A DNA stretch of 10,413 bases from an uncultured Microbacterium sp. GTDB taxonomy: Bacteria; Actinomycetota; Actinomycetes; Actinomycetales; Microbacteriaceae. Positions 6,370 through 10,413 of the stretch are shown piece after piece. The stretch covers positions 1 to 10,413 of the forward strand of contig CANSLE010000060.1 in assembly GCA_947647645.1 (NCBI GenBank). Reading direction: 5' to 3'. Position 1 is the stretch's first letter; every line of letters begins with the position of its first letter. The notes under the pieces were generated by a model, which had not been told where the DNA came from, did no database searches, and saw only the letters and a program-made list of their open reading frames with translations. The translations under genes and the position numbers were made by a program.

Positions 6370-7056
6370 ATGACAATCGGGAGCGTGTCCGACCGGAACA
6401 TCTCGGCCAAGGTCGCCGACGAGCTCCGCGACGCCATCCAGAACGGGCGGCTCGAGCCCGGCGAGCGACTGGTGGAGCGCAAGCTCGCCGACAGCCTCGG
6501 TGTCAGCCACATCCCGGTGCGAGAAGCCCTCGCCAAGCTCAGCGAGGAAGGCCTCGTCGAGCGCACCCCGCGCCGCGGTGCCCGCGTCGCGTCGCTCACC
6601 GACAAGGAGCTGCAGGAGATCACCGGGCTGCGCATCGTGCTGGAACAGTACGTCGCGCGCAGCGTGCAGCAGGCATGGACACCGAAGTCCGATCAGACTC
6701 TGCGCAGGATCGCTCGTCAGATGGTCGCCGCCGCAGAGAGGCGGCAGGTCGAGAGCATGTTCGCCCTCGACAGCCGGTTCCACGCGGTGCTCTGGGAGCT
6801 GGCCGACAACCGCACGCTGCTCACCATCGCGTCGCAGCTTCGCAGCCGTATCAACGGGTTCCTCCGCGCGGCGAACGGCTCGCTCGCCGCGGACGAACTC
6901 GTCGCGCACGCGCGCTCACACGAGGCGCTCGTCGACGCGCTCGCCAGCGGTGACCCCGCTCGCGCCGAGGCAGCGATGGCCGACCACGTGGAGACCGCGG
7001 CTGAGCGCATCAAGGCCGTGTCGCACTCCCCCGGTTCCGCCGCTCCCGCGGAGTGA
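6370..7056 (+). CDS. GntR-family transcriptional regulator, FadR/FCD subfamily
   Basis: A 228-residue DNA-binding regulator. Residues about 10-76 form the GntR winged helix-turn-helix, with the recognisable DAIQNGRLEPGERLVERKLA and SHIPVREALAKLSEEGLVER stretches, followed by the wing (TPRRGARV). Residues about 80-215 form an all-helical FCD ligand domain. Asp134, His138, His184 and His206 match the D-x3-H...H...H metal-binding set, so a metal-bound carboxylate such as a sugar acid is a plausible effector. The start has AGGAG with an 8-nt spacer. It is divergent from the sugar operon and separated by a 253-bp region holding twin operators, which strongly suggests it controls both that operon and itself. 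Whether it represses or activates is not shown; repression released by a pathway intermediate is usual for the family. Confidence 0.95.
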   Translation: MTIGSVSDRNISAKVADELRDAIQNGRLEPGERLVERKLADSLGVSHIPVREALAKLSEEGLVERTPRRGARVASLTDKELQEITGLRIVLEQYVARSVQQAWTPKSDQTLRRIARQMVAAAERRQVESMFALDSRFHAVLWELADNRTLLTIASQLRSRINGFLRAANGSLAADELVAHARSHEALVDALASGDPARAEAAMADHVETAAERIKAVSHSPGSAAPAE

Positions 7057-7077
7057 GCGCGTCGACGGTGGTCGTTG

Positions 7078-7151
7078 TAGGGCGGGTGGGACTTGAACCC
7101 ACGATCGTCGGGTTATGAGCCCGCTGCCTTGACCAGCTTGGCCACCGCCCC
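7078..7151 (-). tRNA. tRNA with CAT anticodon (tRNA-Met or lysidine-type tRNA-Ile2)
   Basis: A 74-nt cloverleaf on the minus strand. The acceptor stem pairs GGGGCGG with CCGCCCT (first pair G-U), with A73 and no encoded CCA. The D stem is GCC/GGC with an A-A mismatch below it. The anticodon loop CTCATAA sits on a stem with three G-C pairs next to the loop and a G27-A43 mismatch at the base. The variable loop is CGATC, and the T arm is GTGGG-TTCAAGT-CCCAC. CAT can mean initiator Met, elongator Met or Ile2; the C11-G24 pair argues against an initiator, while the GGG/CCC stem resembles one. The amino acid cannot be settled by eye. Confidence 0.9.
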
Positions 7152-7162
7152 CTGTCCCCGGA

Positions 7163-7168
7163 ATTCTA
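7163..7168 (-). promoter_or_regulatory. Probable -10 box of the CAT tRNA gene
   Basis: TAGAAT on the minus strand (five of six to TATAAT) ends 11 nt before the tRNA 5' end, a fitting distance for a short leader. Its TAG is also the stop codon of the membrane transporter gene. No convincing -35 was found at 16-18 nt, so read-through from the transporter gene is an alternative. Confidence 0.4.
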
Positions 7169-8233
7169 TCGGGGCCGTGGGTCGTCTTTGTCGCGCACCG
7201 GCGGCTCGGGCCAGACTTTGGCGACGGCCTCGGTGAGCCGCTGGGATGCCGGAGGCACGGCGTCCCCGCTTCCTCGGGCGATCGGGATCTCCTGACTGTC
7301 GCTGACGATCTGCGGATGGTGGCGAGCGAGCTGGAACACCCCGGTCACGGCGAGGATCCCCGCAGCGACGAAGCCCGCATAGGCACCCCACGGAGCGCCT
7401 TCGGCCTCCCGGAGGACGGCCAAGCCGATGACGATGGCGACGATCGGGTCGATGACGGTCAGTCCCGCGATCACGAGGTCGGGAGGGCCGGATGCGTAGG
7501 CGGTCTGGACGAAGTAGGCGCCGATGGCGGTGCCTGCCAGCAGTGCCACGATGCAGACGATCGTCAACCACTCGAAGTCGCCGGAGCGGATCCGACTGAG
7601 CACGACCTTCGCCAGGGTGGCGACGAAGCCGTACATGATGCCCGCGGCGACGATGTAGAACAGGGCGCCCATGCGTGTCCGCAGCCACAGCCACAGAGCG
7701 GTGAGGACGATCGCCACGACCGCGAGGATCACGAGGACGGTGATCAGCTGTCCGTCGCCGATCGGTGTCTCGGTCGCGTACAGTGCCGCGACCGTGACGA
7801 ACACGAAGATGCCGGCCACGCACAGTCCGATCGCGCTCAGCGAACGCTTCGTCGGACGCAACCCGCTGATTCGGGCGTTCAGCAGCGTCGTGATCACGAG
7901 TGACACGGCTCCGAGCGGCTGGACGAGGATCAGTGGTGCGAACGACAGCGCCGACAGCTGGCAGACGATCGCGAGCCCCAGCATGACGGTGCCGGCGACC
8001 CAGGACGGACGCTGCAGGAGATTCCACATCTGTCCGCCGGTCAGCCCCGACGAGCCGTGGGTGGCGGTGAGACGCTCCACCTTCTGCACCCCGCGGTGCT
8101 GATACTGGGCTCCGAACGACATGAAGACGGCGCCGAGCAGGGCGAGCGGGATGCCGATGAGGATGCCGGGGTCGGCGAAGACGCCGACGAGCTTGTCGGT
8201 CACGTCTCCGAGGTCGGTCAGGGCGGCATACAC
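7166..8233 (-). CDS. DMT-superfamily / NIPA-like multispanning membrane transporter
   Basis: A 355-residue integral membrane protein with about nine hydrophobic segments, at roughly 23-42, 77-98, 99-120, 130-150, 162-183, 187-210, 222-245, 252-274 and 282-304. A soluble, proline- and charge-rich C-terminal tail of about 50 residues follows. The alternating helix pairs and segments such as SFAPLILVQPLGAVSLVITT and GLTVIDPIVAIVIGLAVL are characteristic of drug/metabolite (EamA) transporters and the related NIPA magnesium transporter family. The substrate is not predictable: metabolite export or divalent cation transport are both possible. The ATG at 8233 follows GAGGGG with a short 3-nt spacer. 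It is divergent from peptide deformylase with only 42 bp between the starts, and its stop overlaps the probable -10 of the tRNA downstream. Confidence 0.85.
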   Translation of the reverse strand: MYAALTDLGDVTDKLVGVFADPGILIGIPLALLGAVFMSFGAQYQHRGVQKVERLTATHGSSGLTGGQMWNLLQRPSWVAGTVMLGLAIVCQLSALSFAPLILVQPLGAVSLVITTLLNARISGLRPTKRSLSAIGLCVAGIFVFVTVAALYATETPIGDGQLITVLVILAVVAIVLTALWLWLRTRMGALFYIVAAGIMYGFVATLAKVVLSRIRSGDFEWLTIVCIVALLAGTAIGAYFVQTAYASGPPDLVIAGLTVIDPIVAIVIGLAVLREAEGAPWGAYAGFVAAGILAVTGVFQLARHHPQIVSDSQEIPIARGSGDAVPPASQRLTEAVAKVWPEPPVRDKDDPRPR

Positions 8234-8263
8234 CCCTCGACACTAAGGGACGGCCGCGCTCGA

Positions 8264-8269
8264 TAGGCT
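8264..8269 (+). promoter_or_regulatory. Probable -10 box for leaderless transcription of def
   Basis: TAGGCT fits the actinobacterial TAnnnT -10 pattern and ends 6 nt before the GTG start of def, so transcription would begin at or next to the start codon. An AGGA lies 3 nt before the GTG but is too close to be a good ribosome site. The -35 is unclear; TCGACA at 8237-8242 is 21 nt away. Confidence 0.4.
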
Positions 8270-8275
8270 CAGGAC

Positions 8276-8842
8276 GTGGCTGTTCTTCCGATTCGCATCA
8301 TGGGGGATCCTGTCCTCCACTCCCCCGCCGACCCCGTCACCGAGGTGACCGAGGATATCCGGACCCTCGTCGCCGACATGTTCGAAACGATGGATGCCGC
8401 TCCCGGCGTCGGTCTGGCGGCGCCCCAGGTGGGCGTGGGCCTGCGCATCTACACCTACAGCTATCAGGACGACGACGGCAATCCGTGGCGCGGGGTGGTC
8501 ATCAACCCCGAGCTGTGGATGCGTCCGCCGGTGCCGGGTTCACCCGATCCCGAGGACGAGTCCGAGGGCTGTCTGTCGTTCCCCGGGGAACGGTTTCCCC
8601 TGCGTCGTTCGGACGAGGTGCTGGTGACCGGGATCGACCTGGACGGCGCCGCCGTCGAGCTGCGTGTGGACGGCTGGCGTGCCCGCATCATGCAGCACGA
8701 GTTCGACCATCTGGACGGCATCCTCTACATCGACCGCCTTGATGACGGCGACTGGAAGACGGTCCAGAAGATCGCCCGCAAGCGCGGATGGGGTCGTCCG
8801 GGCTCGTCGTGGATGCCGGGGGTAGACGAGATCGACGCGTGA
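8276..8842 (+). CDS. def: Peptide deformylase
   Basis: A 188-residue cytoplasmic metalloenzyme that removes the formyl group from the N-terminal methionine of new proteins. All three signature motifs are present: GVGLAAPQVG (44-53), EGCLS (97-101) and HEFDH (141-145). Cys99, His141 and His145 are the metal ligands and Glu142 is the catalytic acid/base. Length is normal for an actinobacterial enzyme, with a short C-terminal tail (GWGRPGSSWMPGVDEIDA). The start is GTG with a -10-like box 6 nt upstream, suggesting leaderless expression. It is divergent from the DMT transporter and convergent with tRNA-Asn, separated from it by a stem-loop terminator. The gene looks intact and expressed on its own. 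Confidence 0.98.
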   Translation: MAVLPIRIMGDPVLHSPADPVTEVTEDIRTLVADMFETMDAAPGVGLAAPQVGVGLRIYTYSYQDDDGNPWRGVVINPELWMRPPVPGSPDPEDESEGCLSFPGERFPLRRSDEVLVTGIDLDGAAVELRVDGWRARIMQHEFDHLDGILYIDRLDDGDWKTVQKIARKRGWGRPGSSWMPGVDEIDA

Positions 8843-8866
8843 CGGCGCGATCTCGGCGGGAACGAA

Positions 8867-8896
8867 AACGGCCCCAGAGTGGAGTCTGGGGCCGTT
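8867..8896. terminator. Bidirectional intrinsic terminator between def and tRNA-Asn
   Basis: AACGGCCCCAGA (8867-8878) and TCTGGGGCCGTT (8885-8896) form a perfect 12-bp stem with a 6-nt loop. On the minus strand the stem runs into GTTTTCGTT, a fair U-tract for ending the tRNA-Asn transcript. On the plus strand only TTCGCT follows, so def termination is weaker. Confidence 0.85.
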
Positions 8897-8898
8897 CG

Positions 8899-8971
8899 CT
8901 CCCCGGCTTGGACTCGAACCAAGAACCTGCCGGTTAACAGCCGGCTGCTCTGCCAATTGAGCTACCGAGGA
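8899..8971 (-). tRNA. tRNA-Asn (anticodon GTT)
   Basis: A standard 73-nt cloverleaf on the minus strand. The acceptor stem is TCCTCGG with CCGGGGA (one T-G pair), with G73 and no encoded CCA. The D arm is AGCTCAATTGGCAGAGC, the anticodon loop is CTGTTAA on the stem CCGG/CCGG with a fifth base pair, and the T arm is TTGG-TTCGAGT-CCAA with a closing pair. A leader of about 25 nt precedes it and the stem-loop terminator follows directly. Confidence 0.97.
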
Positions 8972-9000
8972 TCAGTCACCCGCGAGCGGGCAACCCGTCC

Positions 9001-9009
9001 ATATTAGCA
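9001..9009 (-). promoter_or_regulatory. Extended -10 promoter element for tRNA-Asn
   Basis: On the minus strand TGC-TAATAT forms an extended -10 (TGn plus a TAnnnT hexamer) ending 29 nt before the tRNA 5' end. A small hairpin, CCCG/CGGG at 8979-8990, lies in the presumed leader. No strong -35 is visible, as expected when an extended -10 is used. Confidence 0.5.
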
Positions 9010-9044
9010 AACGTCGGACGGTGCTCGTGACATCCGACACACGA

Positions 9045-9824
9045 TCACGACACGAGTCGCGCCCCACCGTCCGGCGTCCAGAGCAGGTCGGCGGTGCCGT
9101 GACCGAACGCGACGGGGCGCCCCGCGCGGAGTACGAGAACGTCCGCATCGAGCTCGTGCACGGCGTCCGCATCGTTCGTGACGACGAGGATGGCCATACC
9201 GGTCTCGTCACGGCGCCGCCGCAGCGCGTCGCGGGCCGTCTGCCGGACCTCGAGGTCGAGGTTCGCGTAGGGGTCGTCGCCGATGAACACGCGTGGCTGC
9301 AGCACGAGCGCTCGCGCGATCGCGACCCGCTGCCGCATGCCGGAGCTCAACTCGTACGGATAGCGTGCGGCGGCGCCGAGGGGCAACTCGAGCTCGTCGA
9401 GCAGCCCGGCGACCCGCACGGCGAGGGCGCGCGGGTTGACACGGCGGTCTCGGCTTGTGATCGGCTCACCGATGACCTCGCCCACCGTGAGTCGTGCCGG
9501 CAGATCCGAGCCGGCGCGCTGCGGGACGTAGCCCGTGTAGTACGCGCGGACGCGGCCCGCTCGGCCCTTCGCGCGGATCGGGGTGCCGTCCACCCAGGCG
9601 TCCCCGCCGACGACGCCCAGTGACGCGTCGTCGGCTCCGGCCAGGAGCGCGACGAGGCTCGACTTGCCCGACCCGGTCGCTCCCATCACTGCGAGCGCGC
9701 GGCCCGTGCCGAGTCGGAAGGTGGCGCCGTCGACGACGCGGAGCCCGCCGCGCGCGATGGACAGGTCATCGCAGCGGACGGCGACGGAGGCGTCAGCGGG
9801 GGAACGGCGCGGCATGGGGTTCAT
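9045..9824 (-). CDS. ABC transporter ATP-binding protein with altered catalytic residues
   Basis: A 259-residue single nucleotide-binding domain. It has Walker A GATGSGKS (48-55), Q-loop Gln102 (YVPQRAG), signature LSSGMRQR (159-166), Walker B VFIGDDP (179-185) and D-loop NLD (188-190). Two catalytic positions differ from the norm: the glutamate after Walker B is Asp184, and the histidine switch reads VTND with Asn217. ATP binding looks intact, but hydrolysis may be slow or regulated. The layout between Q-loop and signature resembles oligopeptide/nickel-type ATPases (DppD/DppF). No permease or binding protein gene lies beside it. The ATG at 9824 has GGAGG 7 nt upstream. The gene starts 60 nt after the dnaG stop and may be expressed with it. 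Its function could be transport with distant partners, or a non-transport ABC role. Confidence 0.88.
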   Translation of the reverse strand: MNPMPRRSPADASVAVRCDDLSIARGGLRVVDGATFRLGTGRALAVMGATGSGKSSLVALLAGADDASLGVVGGDAWVDGTPIRAKGRAGRVRAYYTGYVPQRAGSDLPARLTVGEVIGEPITSRDRRVNPRALAVRVAGLLDELELPLGAAARYPYELSSGMRQRVAIARALVLQPRVFIGDDPYANLDLEVRQTARDALRRRRDETGMAILVVTNDADAVHELDADVLVLRAGRPVAFGHGTADLLWTPDGGARLVS

Positions 9825-9884
9825 CCTGCCCCCTCCGGGACCTCCGCGCCACCGCGACCTCAGGCGGGAGCGGGCGGCGCCGCA

Positions 9885-10413
9885 TCAGGGGGCGTTCTCG
9901 GTGAGTGTCCGCCGGCGGGCGTCGAGTTCGCGGAGCGCGAGGCGCACCGCGCGCCCCTGCTCCGAGTCCGCGGACAGCCGCTGTATCGCACCGAGGAGCT
10001 CGTTCTTCTCGCGGTCGAGGGCCCGGATGCGCAGCTTGCGGGCGAGCGAGTGCGTGGATGCCGCGGCCTCCGCCTCGGTGAGCGCCGGGAAGTCCGCGGT
10101 CAGCAGCTCGACCGCCAGCGATCGGTAGGGCTCCCGCACCGCCTCGACCGCGGTCGACGCCCACCCGATGCGCGCACGGTCGGTGTGGGCGACGAGGGCT
10201 TGGCGGACGGCATCCAGCGGCGGCACGACCATCGGGAGGGCGAGCGCGGCGTCGATCTCCGCGCCGTCGACGAGATGTCCGTACTGGAGCACGCCCATCA
10301 GGGCGTCGCGCTCGAGCGCCGCATCGGCCGTGCGCGGCAGCGTGCGCAGGCTCATCCGGAGCGCTGCCGCCTCGCCCGGCGAGGAGGGCCCGTCAGCGGG
10401 TCCCCCGTCGCTG
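9885..10413 (-). CDS. dnaG: DNA primase, C-terminal part, 5' end outside window
   Basis: The minus frame is open from the right edge to a TGA at 9885, giving about 176 residues. After a Gly/Pro/Ser linker comes LPRTADAALERDALMGVLQY, then a helical region (ADFPALTEAEAAASTHSLAR), and the last helices EKNELLGAIQRLSADSEQG and LALRELDARRRTLTE. This order and ending match the C-terminal helicase-interaction domain of actinobacterial DnaG as I recall it, including the IQ-x-LS-x2-SEQG style hairpin. The zinc-finger and TOPRIM parts that would prove it lie outside the window. An ATG at 10355 is internal, not the start, because the frame continues upstream without a stop and without a ribosome site. 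DnaG makes RNA primers at the replication fork, and this domain binds the DnaB helicase. Confidence 0.8.
   Translation of the reverse strand, partial: SDGGPADGPSSPGEAAALRMSLRTLPRTADAALERDALMGVLQYGHLVDGAEIDAALALPMVVPPLDAVRQALVAHTDRARIGWASTAVEAVREPYRSLAVELLTADFPALTEAEAAASTHSLARKLRIRALDREKNELLGAIQRLSADSEQGRAVRLALRELDARRRTLTENAP

Noticed and set aside
9013..9038. Inverted repeat GTCGGA/TCCGAC after the ABC ATPase gene
   Set aside because: A 6-bp stem with a 14-nt loop and no U-tract is too weak to call a terminator.
9793..9885. 30-residue minus-strand frame starting at the dnaG stop (TGATG) and overlapping the ABC ATPase start
   Set aside because: Composition is Arg/Pro-rich and there is no recognisable motif. 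The TGATG junction is tempting, but the ATPase has its own better start at 9824.
9885..10355. Independent 156-residue hypothetical protein starting at 10355
   Set aside because: The frame continues upstream to the window edge without a stop, and the sequence matches the C-terminal end of actinobacterial DnaG.

Overview
The window looks like chromosome from a high-GC actinobacterium, most likely a Microbacteriaceae member such as Microbacterium. This rests on overall composition, frequent GTG starts, tRNA genes without an encoded CCA end, and the style of the proteins; it is an inference, not a database match. No mobile element, CRISPR array or integration scar is visible.

Positions 1-6116, minus strand: a six-gene carbohydrate uptake and catabolism operon, read right to left. 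It encodes a Gfo/Idh/MocA dehydrogenase with a three-cysteine cluster, a lipoprotein sugar-binding protein, two CUT1-type permeases, an SDR-fold 'epimerase' whose catalytic lysine position is cysteine, and a DapA-fold aldolase/dehydratase cut by the left edge. The genes are packed with 1-19 nt overlaps or short gaps. The largest gap, between binding protein and first permease, holds a strong stem-loop. No transport ATPase is encoded here, so a shared one elsewhere is probably used. The substrate is unknown; a sugar acid or modified sugar is a reasonable guess.

Positions 6117-6369: the divergent control region. Two near-identical 15-bp pseudo-palindromes lie 115 bp apart, one near each divergent gene, and are the likely operators of the adjacent regulator.

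Positions 6370-7056, plus strand: a GntR/FadR-type (FCD) regulator, presumably the local repressor or sensor of the operon.

Positions 7078-10413: housekeeping genes. In order they are a CAT-anticodon tRNA (minus), a nine-helix DMT/NIPA-like membrane protein (minus), peptide deformylase (plus, possibly leaderless), a bidirectional terminator, tRNA-Asn (minus), a lone ABC ATPase with altered catalytic residues (minus), and the C-terminal part of DNA primase DnaG (minus), which runs off the right edge.

The part most likely to be undescribed is the catabolic operon. Both of its downstream enzymes keep their fold but lack residues that define the textbook activities, so the pathway cannot be named from the sequence.
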